Shown here: positions 51,415 to 60,656 of the stretch, piece by piece
Position numbering within the stretch: the stretch's first letter is position 1
Layout of the letters: each line of letters begins with the position of its first letter
From: JBBSDP01 sp038240605
GTDB lineage: Bacteria; Planctomycetota; Phycisphaerae; Tepidisphaerales; Tepidisphaeraceae
DNA: 64,000 bases
Reading direction: 5' to 3'
Assembly (NCBI GenBank): GCA_038240605.1
Contig: JBBSDP010000001.1
Location: forward strand, 198,808 to 262,807
Program-made: the position numbers and the translations under genes
The notes under the pieces: model-generated
Told to the model about the DNA's origin: nothing
Databases searched by the model: none
The model's input: only the letters and a program-made list of their open reading frames with translations

Positions 51415-52677
51415 ATGCGCAGGTTGTTGCCGCTGGCTCTCGTTACGGTTTCGATGGTCGCGGTCGGATGCGCGGAGCCGCCACGCCGGCATTACGTGGA
51501 AGAGCGCGTCGTTTATGTGGCGCCGCCACCTCCGCGGCCGGTATACAGCCAACCCGCCGTGACGGTCGTCGAGGATGCTCCTGACGCGCCAGCCGCCGCG
51601 GCGTCAGTGGAAGTGGTCGCCGGTCCGGAGGTCGAACCCGCCGAGTTCCACGAGCAGCTCAGCCCCTACGGACGCTGGGTTCAGGTCGAAGACTACGGCG
51701 ACTGCTGGGTACCGAACGCGGTCGAGCCGGGCTGGCAGCCTTACAGCGTCGGGTACTGGGTCCACACGCGCTACGGCTGGACCTGGGTGAGCGAGGAACG
51801 CTGGGGTTACGCGACTTACCACTACGGCCGCTGGCACCAGAGCGAGCGATACGGATGGGTCTGGGTGCCGGGACGAACGTGGGGACCGGCGTGGGTGGCC
51901 TGGCGCTCCGGTGACGGGTACTGCGGCTGGGCGCCGCTGCCGCCACGCCGGGGCGTGGAGGTCGTGGTCTTCACCTCGCGTGACTCCGATGACATTCCCG
52001 CGAGCCGTTTCGTCTTCTGCGAATCGCGCTACGTCGGCGGGCCGCACCTCCGCGAGCACTACGTCCCCGCGTCACGGAACGTGACGATCATCAATCGCAC
52101 GACGAACATCACGAACATCACGATCGTGAACAGCCGGGTCGTCAGCCACGGCGTCTCCACGCGCGAGGTGGAAATGTACTCAGGCCGGCGCGTCGAGACC
52201 GTGAACGTCCGCACCGTCACGACATTGGAAAGGGTCCGCACCGTTCACGACCGCGAGCTGGCGCACGACCTGGCGCGCGATCGCCGGGCCGCCGAATGGG
52301 ACGAGGCGCATGCGAAGCACGTGGCGGAGCATGAGGTCGCGCACGAGAAGCATGTGGAAGAGCACGCCGAGCACCTGGCCGCGAAGGATACGGCTCAGGA
52401 CAAGCGCGAACAGGAGCACGCCGCCAACGTGGAGGCAAAACATGAGAAGCAGGCCGCCGCGGCTCAGGCCACGGAGGAGAAACATGAGGCGGCCCAAGAG
52501 AAGCAAATGACCGAAAAGCGGCAGCGTGATACGGACGAGGCCGCGGCCCGCGACCGGCGCGTCGCCGCACAAAAGGCGGCGAAGGACAAGCGAGCGGCGG
52601 CCGCGGCAGCGGCCCGCGCCAAAGACAAGCGCAAGCCGCCGCAGTCGCAGGATCCGAACGCGAACGCCGGCAATTAG
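51415..52677 (+). CDS. YXWGXW-repeat (DUF6600-like) lipoprotein with charged coiled coil
   Basis: A 420-residue protein starting at ATG 51415 (AAGGGA upstream). The lipobox is SMVAVGC (Cys18). Residues 75-190 contain repeated aromatic units: LSPYGRWVQVEDYGDCWVPN, HTRYGWTWVSEERWGYATYH, YGWVWVPGRTWGPAWVAWRS, CGWAPLPP. The C-terminal 170 residues are a highly charged Ala/Glu/Lys/His coiled coil (KHVEEHAEHLAAKDTAQDKR). DUF6600 function is unknown; an outer-envelope structural role is likely. Confidence 0.87.
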   Translation: MRRLLPLALVTVSMVAVGCAEPPRRHYVEERVVYVAPPPPRPVYSQPAVTVVEDAPDAPAAAASVEVVAGPEVEPAEFHEQLSPYGRWVQVEDYGDCWVPNAVEPGWQPYSVGYWVHTRYGWTWVSEERWGYATYHYGRWHQSERYGWVWVPGRTWGPAWVAWRSGDGYCGWAPLPPRRGVEVVVFTSRDSDDIPASRFVFCESRYVGGPHLREHYVPASRNVTIINRTTNITNITIVNSRVVSHGVSTREVEMYSGRRVETVNVRTVTTLERVRTVHDRELAHDLARDRRAAEWDEAHAKHVAEHEVAHEKHVEEHAEHLAAKDTAQDKREQEHAANVEAKHEKQAAAAQATEEKHEAAQEKQMTEKRQRDTDEAAARDRRVAAQKAAKDKRAAAAAAARAKDKRKPPQSQDPNANAGN

Positions 52678-52693
52678 TGCCGTTCAGTCTCCG

Positions 52694-52821
52694 GTGGCAC
52701 GGGCGCCCTCGCCGTGGGCTGGGGTATTCTCTTGTGGCACGGGCACCCTCGCCGGTGGGCTGTGGTACCCCACAGCCATCGGCGGTACTCCGCCGATTCA
52801 GCAAGAGCGCGGCGGCTCAAT
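52694..52821 (+). repeat. Cluster of dispersed repeats: two GTGGCA copies plus the 41-base repeat
   Basis: Two tandem copies of GTGGCACGGGC-CCCTCGCC start at 52694 and 52734 (40-base period). A GTGGTACCCCAC palindrome follows, and at 52781-52821 the 41-base repeat also found at 14753. The cluster fills the gap between two convergent genes. Confidence 0.82.
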
Positions 52822-52833
52822 CCATGGAGATGA

Positions 52834-53544
52834 TCACTGCACCGTCTGCGTCACGCCAAGCTTTTCAAGGACCTCGGGGGGCGGGCCGTCGAAGTGATCG
52901 AGGGGGACGTTGCCAACGTAGCCGATCGCCTTCCATCCTTCGGGCGTCGCGTAGTAGGCGCTGGCGCACAGGTCGCGGAAATGGGCGAAGAATTTCGCGG
53001 CGATAGCCAACGGCGGCCTGGCGGCGCTGACCAGGCAGATGTCGTCGCAGATCGCGCGACGCTGTTCACCCGATAGCTCGGCGAACGGCTTCTTGAACCG
53101 ACGATCGGATTCCGCCTCGATCCACGCGAGGCCTTCGAGGATAATCGGCCGGTCCCCCTGCTGCTGCGGATAGGGCGCGGAAATCCATTCATCGATCATC
53201 TCGACGACGCCGACCGCGCTGGCCGCGGGGCCCAGGTCATCGCTGGGGATGATCGTGTCAACCAGCGCGGCGGTGGACTTCCGCTGAGCTTCGGAAAACG
53301 TCAGGGGCCAAAAGTCGCCCGGCTGGTAACCCTTCACAAGATTTGGATCCACGCCGTAGCCATGCGGGGTGGCCGCAGGCGCGGGCGTAACACCGGCGGC
53401 GCCGGGCGCGACGCGCGGCTCGGCCCGCGCCGTTGACCCCGGCAAGGCAGAGGCGGCGACGGCGGTCATGACCCATTGCATCGTCTGACGACGCGTCGGT
53501 CGCACGGGGACTGCGGGCGGAACGGTCGATTGGTCAGGACTCAC
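52834..53544 (-). CDS. Gluconate 2-dehydrogenase subunit 3-like protein (Tat)
   Basis: A 236-residue protein with a Tat leader (PTRRQTMQWVMTAVAASALP). The body matches the small (gamma) subunit of membrane-bound GMC dehydrogenases: ALVDTIIPSDDLGPAASAVG near residue 92, and LSGEQRRAICDDICLVSA. It chaperones and exports the flavin subunit. GTG 53544 overlaps the stop of the GMC gene (GTGA), so the two are co-translated. A cytochrome c subunit, common in this complex, is not adjacent. Confidence 0.9.
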   Translation of the reverse strand: MSPDQSTVPPAVPVRPTRRQTMQWVMTAVAASALPGSTARAEPRVAPGAAGVTPAPAATPHGYGVDPNLVKGYQPGDFWPLTFSEAQRKSTAALVDTIIPSDDLGPAASAVGVVEMIDEWISAPYPQQQGDRPIILEGLAWIEAESDRRFKKPFAELSGEQRRAICDDICLVSAARPPLAIAAKFFAHFRDLCASAYYATPEGWKAIGYVGNVPLDHFDGPPPEVLEKLGVTQTVQ

Positions 53545-55340
53545 AGGTTCCCTTTCTTCGCTTCGTCCACGAGGTGATCGCAGGCGCGCCAGGCTAGTGC
53601 CATGATCGTGAGCGTCGGATTCTTGTCGGCGTTGGAGGCGAAGGGAGCGGCGTCGCAGAGGAACAGGTTCTTCACGTCCCAGGTCTGGCTGAAGCCGTTG
53701 CAGACTGACTTCCTGGGGTCATCGCCGATGATTGCGCCGCCGACCTCGTGGATGATGGAGCCGGGCTTCCAGAGGTTGTCACCGGGTTTGGCGACGCGCG
53801 CGCCGCGCACCGTTCCGCCCATCGCTTCGATCAGCGCGGTGAAGGTTCGCTCGGCGTGCAGCGCCTGGTTGACCTCATGGCTGCTCCACTTCCAGTGGAA
53901 GCGCAGCACCGGGATGCCAAAGCGGTCCTTCACCGTCGGATCGAGGTCGGCGTAACACTGCTCGTTGGGAATCATCTCGCCTCGGGCGGCGTAGTGGACG
54001 AACGACCCGAAGTAACGCCGGGCGTCTTCCTTGAACTTGCTGCCGTAACTTCCGCGGGTGAGGTCGGAGGGGACGGGGTTGGCGCCGCCGGGCATGCCGC
54101 GCGTGCCTCCCATCTCGATGTGGTAGCCCCGCGCGAAATCGAGCTTGCCGGCCTTCTGCTCCTGGTAGAGCCACCAGGGGGAATAGAAGTGATCGCCACC
54201 GGCGCCGTCCTCGTTGTGCGGCGGGAGGTTCTCGAGGGCGGGCACCTGCCCGTCGAGACTTGCGCCCACCGTGTCCATGATGTACTTCCCGACCAGACCG
54301 CTGGAGTTGGCGACGCCGTTGGGGAAGGCGTTGTTCTTCGAGTTGAGGAGGATGCGGACGGTTTCCGCTGAACCCGCGGCGAGGATGACGGCCTTCGCCT
54401 TCACGCGCGTTTCACGACCGGTGGTCTTGTCGATGAAGAGGATACCGTCGGCGCGGCCATCCTTCCCGATCGTGACCTCGCGGGCATGGGCATCTGAGAT
54501 GATGTCGAGGTTGCCGGTGGCGAGAGCGGGCGGAAGGTGCACGGTGGTTGACTGGTAGTTGGCGGCCACGTTGCACCCGCGGCCGCAGGCGGTCGCCCAG
54601 AAACAGGCGGAGCGGTTGGCCATCGCCTGTTGAACGATCTTCCGCGCCCATTCGTTGCCGGGGTGCAGCTTGGCGGGGATCGTCTTGTAATCCAGGTGGC
54701 GGGTCAGGACGGCGCGGTGCGCGGATGTGATCGGGATTCCCAGCCTGCGGCCGTGCTTCTGCGCCAGGAGGTCGGCGGCGCGGCCCTTGGGGGCCGGCAG
54801 GAGGACGCCGGGCGGAGAGTTGGGCGTGTTCTCCAGGCCATCGTTCGTGCCGTAGACGCCGATCAGCATCTCGACCTTCGTGTAGTACGGCTCGAGGTCG
54901 TCGTATCCGATCGGCCAGTCGAAGCCCATGCCGTCGCGCGAGCGCGGCTTGAAGTCGTACGGTCCGTTGCGGAGGGAGATGCGGCCCCAGTGATTGGTGC
55001 GGCCGCCGAGCATGCGCGGCCGCCACCAGCGGAATTCCTCGAGGGGCGTGTCGTGAACGGTGGTGTAGGGCTCCCCCGGCACCTCCCATCCGCCCCCCAC
55101 CGTCGCGTCATAAAAACCGAACGGCTTGTCGGGGGTGCGGTCCCCCATCAGCGGCGCCTGGCGCGGCGTATGGAACATCGGTGTTTCGGCGATCGGGTCG
55201 TAGGAGCGTCCCGCCTCCAGCATGACGCATTTGAGGCCCGCGAGGCTCAGCGTATACCCCGACTGCCCTCCCGCCGCCCCGGAGCCCACGATCGCCACAT
55301 CGTATTGGTCGCGCGCCTTGTCGGCGGAAATCATCGGCAT
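53541..55340 (-). CDS. GMC-family FAD oxidoreductase
   Basis: A 599-residue flavoprotein of the gluconate/sorbitol-dehydrogenase-like class. The FAD loop is YDVAIVGSGAAGGQSGYTLS (residues 13-32), with MLEAGRSYD after it. RMLGGRTNHWGRISLR and CGRGCNVAANYQ are typical of this subgroup. The C-terminal GMC block has His in IIHEVGGAIIGDD and NKNPTLTIMALAWR-type sequence (DKNPTLTIMALAWR). It oxidises a sugar or alcohol in the periplasm, exported with the small Tat subunit. Start ATG 55340 or 55334. Glycoside 3-oxidation is a real alternative, given the DUF1080 protein in the window. Confidence 0.92.
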   Translation of the reverse strand: MPMISADKARDQYDVAIVGSGAAGGQSGYTLSLAGLKCVMLEAGRSYDPIAETPMFHTPRQAPLMGDRTPDKPFGFYDATVGGGWEVPGEPYTTVHDTPLEEFRWWRPRMLGGRTNHWGRISLRNGPYDFKPRSRDGMGFDWPIGYDDLEPYYTKVEMLIGVYGTNDGLENTPNSPPGVLLPAPKGRAADLLAQKHGRRLGIPITSAHRAVLTRHLDYKTIPAKLHPGNEWARKIVQQAMANRSACFWATACGRGCNVAANYQSTTVHLPPALATGNLDIISDAHAREVTIGKDGRADGILFIDKTTGRETRVKAKAVILAAGSAETVRILLNSKNNAFPNGVANSSGLVGKYIMDTVGASLDGQVPALENLPPHNEDGAGGDHFYSPWWLYQEQKAGKLDFARGYHIEMGGTRGMPGGANPVPSDLTRGSYGSKFKEDARRYFGSFVHYAARGEMIPNEQCYADLDPTVKDRFGIPVLRFHWKWSSHEVNQALHAERTFTALIEAMGGTVRGARVAKPGDNLWKPGSIIHEVGGAIIGDDPRKSVCNGFSQTWDVKNLFLCDAAPFASNADKNPTLTIMALAWRACDHLVDEAKKGNL

Positions 55341-55516
55341 GAACCAAACCCTCTCGCTCGCGTGTGAGTCGCGTCAACGTCTCGTGCGGCAGAGCATCAT
55401 AAGTTCAGACACGCATCTTGAGAATTCGTCGGTGCACGGGCGCGTGGAAGCGAACATCCGTGCGCGGCGCGCGACATCGCAACGAAGCGAGGTATCGGGC
55501 GATGGCCGATTCGAGC

Positions 55517-56056
55517 TCAGGATCCGGTGGAACCGAGCCGCTCGCTGATCGCCTGCACGAGGGCCTCCCGCTCGTAGCCGGTCTGGCGCTCGTTGTTGAT
55601 GAAGAAGGCCGGCGTGCCGGTGACGCCGCTGCGGAGGGCACTGGCCATGTTTTCCTGAACGCGCGGGGCGAAGCGGTGGGCGTTGAGGTCCTCGCGGAAT
55701 CGATCGAGGTCCAGGCCAAGCTGGCCGGCGTATTCGAGCAGGTGCTCCGGCTCCAGCGCGAGCTGGTGTTCGAAGAGCAGGCGATGCAACTCGTGAAACT
55801 TGCCCTGCGCCCCGGCGGCCTCGGCAGCCTCGGCGGCGAGGCGGGCATGAGGATGAAGCTTCACCAGCGGGAAATGCCGAAAGGCGATCCGCACCCGATC
55901 CCCGAACTGCGCGACCAGGTCCGACACGACGCCGGCTGCGCGGGCGCAGTGGGGACACTCGTAATCGCTGTATTCGACGATCGAAATCGGGGCGTCCGCC
56001 GGTCCGATGACATGATCGTGATCACTGAGCGGCGTGTTGAGGGGCCGAAGCGACAT
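55517..56056 (-). CDS. DsbA-family thiol oxidoreductase (no signal peptide)
   Basis: A 179-residue thioredoxin-fold protein. The active site is C34-P-H-C37 in SDYECPHCARAAG, the cis-Pro is P149 in GVTGTPAFFIN, and a helical insert lies between (70-140). This matches the DsbA/FrnE-like class often called DSBA oxidoreductase. No signal peptide is seen from ATG 56056, so it may act in the cytoplasm. An upstream in-frame extension to 56236 runs through a simple repeat and is rejected. Confidence 0.9.
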   Translation of the reverse strand: MSLRPLNTPLSDHDHVIGPADAPISIVEYSDYECPHCARAAGVVSDLVAQFGDRVRIAFRHFPLVKLHPHARLAAEAAEAAGAQGKFHELHRLLFEHQLALEPEHLLEYAGQLGLDLDRFREDLNAHRFAPRVQENMASALRSGVTGTPAFFINNERQTGYEREALVQAISERLGSTGS

Positions 56057-56063
56057 CTCGAGT

Positions 56064-56086
56064 AGTGCTGAGTACTGAGTGCTGAG
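56064..56086. repeat. AGTGCTGAGTACTGAGTGCTGAG simple palindromic repeat upstream of the DsbA-like gene
   Basis: Short units of AGTGCTG and AGTACTG alternate just 8 bases before the start codon. The same kind of simple repeat fills other gaps in the window. Confidence 0.6.
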
Positions 56087-56277
56087 GAGACGCGTGACTG
56101 GGATTGGCCCGTGGTTACCGGCACTCAGCTTCTTCGTTGGATGATGGTAGGCCCGGAAACGACGAAGGGACGAGGCGCACGATAACAAACTGCGCCTCGT
56201 CCCGACGTCCTGCCCCTGACCAAACACGGACCCCACTCCCCAGACTATTCGGGAATATTACTGAGCCGGCAAAGCGT

Positions 56278-59200
56278 TTACTTCATCGCCTGCTGACGGG
56301 CAATCTTCACGAAGTAGTTCTTGATCATCTCGCGGTACGCGGGCGGGCCGCTCTGCTGGGCGGCGTTCATCAGCTCCTTGCGGACGAGCGGCGGGAGCTT
56401 GGCCCAGTCGCTGGCGCTGATCCCCAGTGCAACCACCGATTCCGGTCGGCCGTTTGCCCCACCCGTCTGCTGGATGGAGATGCCCTGGCCGGAGACGAGC
56501 GTGTCGCCAGGCGTCGGCGAAGACTCCTGGCCGGGCTCGTGGCCCGGTTCATGACCCTGTTCAGGCGTGCCCGCTTCGGGCTGGCCGGGCTGACCCGGCT
56601 GAGCAGCGGCGTTCGCCTGTGCGGCTTGGGCTAATGCCTGTGCCGCTTGCTGTGCCGCTTGCGGGTTGGGCTGAAGCGCCTGCTGCTGAGCGGCCGCCGC
56701 TTCCTGAGCGAGCTGCGCCGCCTGGGCCTGGGCCTGCTGAGGCGTTTGGGCGGGCTGGCCCTGGCCTTGACCCTGTTCCGGGTGACCTTGGCCCTGTCCC
56801 TGTTCCGGTTGGCCCTGACCCTGGCCCTGTTCGGGCTGACCCTGGCCTTGACCTTGTTCGGGCTTACCAGCTTCGGGCTGGCCCTGGCCCTGTTCCGGCT
56901 TGCCCGCCTCGGGCTGGCCGGCTTCGGGCTGGCCTGCCTGGGCGGCCTGCGCCTGGGCATCGGCCTGGGCGAGCTGCTGTGCATCGGGCAGGCCGCGAAG
57001 CTGCGCTTCGGCCTTGGCGAGATTCTGTTGAGCGGCGTCCTGGTGCTGCGCAGCCTGGTCAGGCTGACCCTGCGCCTGGGCTTGAGCCGCCGCCTGCTGT
57101 TCCTTGGCGGCGTCCTGGAGCGCCTGCTGCGCCTGATCGGCGCGCTGGGCGACGTTGTCGTTGTTCGCCTGCTGCGCCTGTTGCTGTAGCGCGGCGGCCT
57201 GCTGCTCGGCCTGCTGCGTCTGCTGGGCGAGCTGCTGTTGCGCTTGAGCGGCTTGCTGTGCGGGCTGGGCATTCTGCTGGGCCTGAGCCTGGGCCTGCGC
57301 CTGCTGATCGGCCTTCTGGGCGATCGCCGCCTGGGCATCGGCCAGTTGCTTGGCCTGATCCGCCGCCGCTTGCGCATCAGCCTTGTCCTGCGCGGCCGCG
57401 GCCTGGGCATCGGCCTGGGCATTCTGCGCCTCGGCTTTGGCCAACTCCTGTCCGGCCTTCTGGAGTTCCTGTGCGGCCTTCTGGAGGTCCTGCTGCGCCT
57501 GCTGGGCGTTGGCAGCCTGCGCCGCGGCCTGGGCATCCTGCGCCGCCTGCTGTGCATCCTGTTTGGCGGCGTCGAGGCCCTTCTGGACGTCTGCGTTCGC
57601 GGCCTTGGTGGCGTCGGCCTGTTTCTCGATCGCCTGCGCGGCCTGCTGCGCCTGTTGCGCGGCCGCATCGTTGGCCTGCGGCGCCTTCTGCTGCTGGGCT
57701 GCGGCCTGGGCATCCTGTTGGAGTGCCTGGGCCGCCTGGTTCGCGGCGTTCTGGTCCTGTTGCGCGGCCTGCTGATTGGCCTGATCCTGCTGGGCCTGCG
57801 CCTGCTGGTCCGGCGTCTTGTTGGGATTGGCGGCGTTCGCCTGGGCCTGGGCCTGCTGCGCATCCTGCTGAAGTTGCTGTGCCTGTTGCTTGGCCTGCTG
57901 GGCGGCCTGCGCCAGGTCGTTCTTGTTCAGCGCGTTGACGATCGCGTTCTCCTGGTCTTTGCTGGGCGGCTGCGCGTTGGCCGCCTGGAGGGCGTTCTTG
58001 TCCTGCTGGGCAAAGTTGTTGATCTGATCGTTGAGCTTCTGCTGCTCCTGGGCCAGGGCATTGGCGGCCTGCTGCGCCTGCTGCTGCTGTTCCTGCTTGG
58101 CAGTCTGGTCCTGCTGGGCAGTTTCCTGCTTTTGCAGTTCCTGTACCTTGTTCGCCAGCTCCGCCAGCTTCTGGGCGACCTGCTGGGCCTGCGCGTCCTG
58201 CAAGGCCGCGTTCTTCTGGAGCGCTTCCTGAAGCTTCTGGATCGCCTCGCGCTGTTTCTGATCGTTCTGGGCCTTGTTCTCCGGGTGCTCGGCGATGTCC
58301 TTGGCGACCTGCGCCTGCTCGCGCGCCGCCTGCTCGAGCGCCTGGGCGGCTTCCGCCTTCTGCTCCGCCTGCTGCACGTCGTTCTTCAGGTTCTGCAACT
58401 GCTGACGGGCATCGGCCAGTTCCTGCTGCGCCTGCGTCGCCTGCTCGGCGCGCTCCTTCGGGTTGTCGGCATTAAGCTCCGCCTTAGCCACGTCTTCGGC
58501 CGACTTCTCGATCTTGTTGTCCGCGATCTGCTCGACCTTCTTGGCCACGTCGGCGAAAGGCGTGTGCTCCTCTTCCTTGGCGGCGGCCTTCAAGTCCCTG
58601 GCCGCATCGGTGAGCTGCTGCTGGCTCTCATGCGCCTGCTGCTTTTCCTGAGCGGTCGGCGTGTGATTTGGGTCGGCGTTACGGAGCGGCTGAACCTTGG
58701 GCTCGGCCTGGTTGAGCTGCGCGATCGCCTTGTCGATCGCCTGCTCCAGCTTCTGCTTCTCTTCCTTGGTGAGCTTATCGACGTAGCTCTGCGTGTTCTT
58801 GTCGATCTTCAGCGTCTGCTTGTTGGAGAACGAGAACTGCGGCTCCGGATCGCGCGTGTCGGTCACCTTCAACTGGTAGGTGATCTGAGTCGCCTCAGCG
58901 ATGCTCTGGCTGGAGAGCGTCTGGGCAACCGAAAGCTTCCATGTGTCCTTGATGTTCCGGCGATCGCCGGTCGGAAGGCGCAGCTTGATCGACTTCTGCG
59001 GCTTGTCGTCCACCTGCACCAGCGCCTCGAGCATCGAGACGCCGAAATCATCGGCGGCGATGTACTGCACCGGCACCGTATCGTCCGGGCGAACGGCGAT
59101 CGAAGCGCCCGGCGACTGGATCACCACTGTCGGCACCTGATCGGGGATCGCGATGATGCTGTGCGGCTGCTTGGCTTCCTTGTTGCTCAAGCCAAAGGAA

Positions 59201-60396
59201 TTGGCGAGTTGGATGAAGTAGGTCGCGTTATTGCTGACGACGAAGCTGGCGGCGTAATCGCTGTCGGTCTGCTTGACGAGCTTGACGGTCAGCGGCTCAT
59301 GATCCGCCGCATCCTTGGTCGCGGACTGAATGACCATCTGGTTCTTCAACTCGGCGGTGTCGGAGAGCGGCCCGCCGCTCGTGTGGACTGTGAGCGTGAT
59401 CCGGGTGCCGACAAGGGCTTCGACGGTGCCGTCGCGGTTCAGTTCCGTGCGCGCCGGCAGCGCGGTGTAGCTGGGGTAATCGTACTTGAGGTCGAGACTC
59501 GCGATGCCCGGCCGTGGGTTGACAGTGATCGTGTACCACTCGGAGTCACCCTTGTCGGTGCTCACCATGTACTTGAAGCCGGCCTGCACATTATCAAGCT
59601 TGGTGTTGAACTTTCGGAGGCCGGCGTCGGCGAGCGTGCGGCCAACGGTTTGGCCGCTGGCGTATTTGCTGACCATCGTCGCCTTGCCGATCTCCTCGTT
59701 CGTTTTGGCCACATCGGTGGAGACGCTGGCGGTGATCTCCAGGTCATCGCCCTGGGCGATCGTCTTGTCGCCGGGGGAGACGGCGATGCGCGACAGCATC
59801 GGCGGCAGCGCGCTGCGCCAGGGAGTGAGCATGCGGTACAGGCCCGCCTCGATCGGCAACGGCTTGAGGATCGTCAGCAACAGCCACGCGAGCACGACCG
59901 GCGCGAGATACCCCACCCAGCGCATGAGACCCTTGCTCGATACGACCGATTGCGGGTTGACGGATGCGGCGTCGTCCTCGGCCTGGCGGACGAGGTGCGC
60001 CACCAGTTCCTGGGAGCCGCGGAAGCGCGGGTCCACTTCATCGCTCAACTCGACAGCACTGCTGATGCGCTCCTGCACGTGCGGGAGCGAATGTTCGACT
60101 TGTGCCGCGGCACGGCTCAGCGTCCACTTCTGCAACGCCGGCCGAAGGAAGTGCACCGCCGACCAGATTACGGCCGCCCAGAACGCCAGCGCCAGCGGGA
60201 CGCGCAGGAGCGCGGGCATCATCGGGAAGTATCCGAGCAGCAGCGCGGCGGCGAGGAGCACGCCCAGGCTGACAACCAGCGTCTGGAGCGCGCCTTTGGC
60301 CGCGAGCACGAACCATTGCCGACGCGACACCTCGCGGAGCGGGCTGAGGATCCGTTCGGAGATCATCTGGGTTGCGGGTTGTGGAATGGCGGACAT
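56278..60396 (-). CDS. DUF4175-like membrane protein with giant Gln/Ala coiled coil
   Basis: A 1372-residue protein. Two membrane helices (about 29-56 and 62-84) and a third (about 150-170) frame a DUF4175-type N-terminal domain (QVEHSLPHVQERISSAVELS). Ig-like beta domains run to about 530 (RLPTGDRRNIKDTWKLSVAQ). From about 540 to 1300 the chain is almost only Gln, Ala, Asp, Glu, Lys and Asn, a huge coiled coil ending in PEQGQGQGQ tandem repeats (about 1150-1215). The last 70 residues form a folded module (SDWAKLPPLVRKELMNAAQQ; YREMIKNYFVKIARQ). ATG 60396. The function is unknown; a periplasmic scaffold is likely. Long frames on the opposite strand here are shadows of the Gln/Ala codons. Confidence 0.85.
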   Translation of the reverse strand: MSAIPQPATQMISERILSPLREVSRRQWFVLAAKGALQTLVVSLGVLLAAALLLGYFPMMPALLRVPLALAFWAAVIWSAVHFLRPALQKWTLSRAAAQVEHSLPHVQERISSAVELSDEVDPRFRGSQELVAHLVRQAEDDAASVNPQSVVSSKGLMRWVGYLAPVVLAWLLLTILKPLPIEAGLYRMLTPWRSALPPMLSRIAVSPGDKTIAQGDDLEITASVSTDVAKTNEEIGKATMVSKYASGQTVGRTLADAGLRKFNTKLDNVQAGFKYMVSTDKGDSEWYTITVNPRPGIASLDLKYDYPSYTALPARTELNRDGTVEALVGTRITLTVHTSGGPLSDTAELKNQMVIQSATKDAADHEPLTVKLVKQTDSDYAASFVVSNNATYFIQLANSFGLSNKEAKQPHSIIAIPDQVPTVVIQSPGASIAVRPDDTVPVQYIAADDFGVSMLEALVQVDDKPQKSIKLRLPTGDRRNIKDTWKLSVAQTLSSQSIAEATQITYQLKVTDTRDPEPQFSFSNKQTLKIDKNTQSYVDKLTKEEKQKLEQAIDKAIAQLNQAEPKVQPLRNADPNHTPTAQEKQQAHESQQQLTDAARDLKAAAKEEEHTPFADVAKKVEQIADNKIEKSAEDVAKAELNADNPKERAEQATQAQQELADARQQLQNLKNDVQQAEQKAEAAQALEQAAREQAQVAKDIAEHPENKAQNDQKQREAIQKLQEALQKNAALQDAQAQQVAQKLAELANKVQELQKQETAQQDQTAKQEQQQQAQQAANALAQEQQKLNDQINNFAQQDKNALQAANAQPPSKDQENAIVNALNKNDLAQAAQQAKQQAQQLQQDAQQAQAQANAANPNKTPDQQAQAQQDQANQQAAQQDQNAANQAAQALQQDAQAAAQQQKAPQANDAAAQQAQQAAQAIEKQADATKAANADVQKGLDAAKQDAQQAAQDAQAAAQAANAQQAQQDLQKAAQELQKAGQELAKAEAQNAQADAQAAAAQDKADAQAAADQAKQLADAQAAIAQKADQQAQAQAQAQQNAQPAQQAAQAQQQLAQQTQQAEQQAAALQQQAQQANNDNVAQRADQAQQALQDAAKEQQAAAQAQAQGQPDQAAQHQDAAQQNLAKAEAQLRGLPDAQQLAQADAQAQAAQAGQPEAGQPEAGKPEQGQGQPEAGKPEQGQGQGQPEQGQGQGQPEQGQGQGHPEQGQGQGQPAQTPQQAQAQAAQLAQEAAAAQQQALQPNPQAAQQAAQALAQAAQANAAAQPGQPGQPEAGTPEQGHEPGHEPGQESSPTPGDTLVSGQGISIQQTGGANGRPESVVALGISASDWAKLPPLVRKELMNAAQQSGPPAYREMIKNYFVKIARQQAMK

Positions 60397-60626
60397 GGCC
60401 GAGACCTCCGAATGTGATTGCAAAGCGCTAAGCGATTGCCTGAAGCGAAGATGCGAACGGCTTCCCGGGGCGCGAAAGACCCGCGCCTCAGCCGCTTCGC
60501 CCCGCAATCAAAGTTACGCCGGCATGGGCGTGACGTTGAACGGGGCAATGTGGAGATGCGCGGGCAGACGGTTCATTACACGGCATTTTCGCATCGCTTC
60601 ATTCTTCTGGGTCGCTCGGCGAATGA

Positions 60627-60656
60627 GATTAGGATTAGGATTAAGATTAGGATGAA
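60627..60656 (+). repeat. Five GATTAG-type hexamers at the 3' end of the GT4 gene
   Basis: GATTAG, GATTAG, GATTAA, GATTAG, GATGAA run in tandem. In the minus sense the GT4 stop codon (TAA) lies inside the array, so the last codons of the gene are repeat-derived. Confidence 0.8.

Noticed and set aside
56427..57938. 503-codon plus-strand Pro/Arg-rich frame
   Set aside because: Also a shadow of the low-complexity coding region on the other strand.
57238..60417. Very long Leu/Arg-rich open frame on the plus strand, opposite the DUF4175-like gene
   Set aside because: It is the antisense shadow of Gln/Ala/Glu codons (CAG/GCC read as CTG/GGC); composition is implausible and the minus-strand frame has clear domains and membrane helices.
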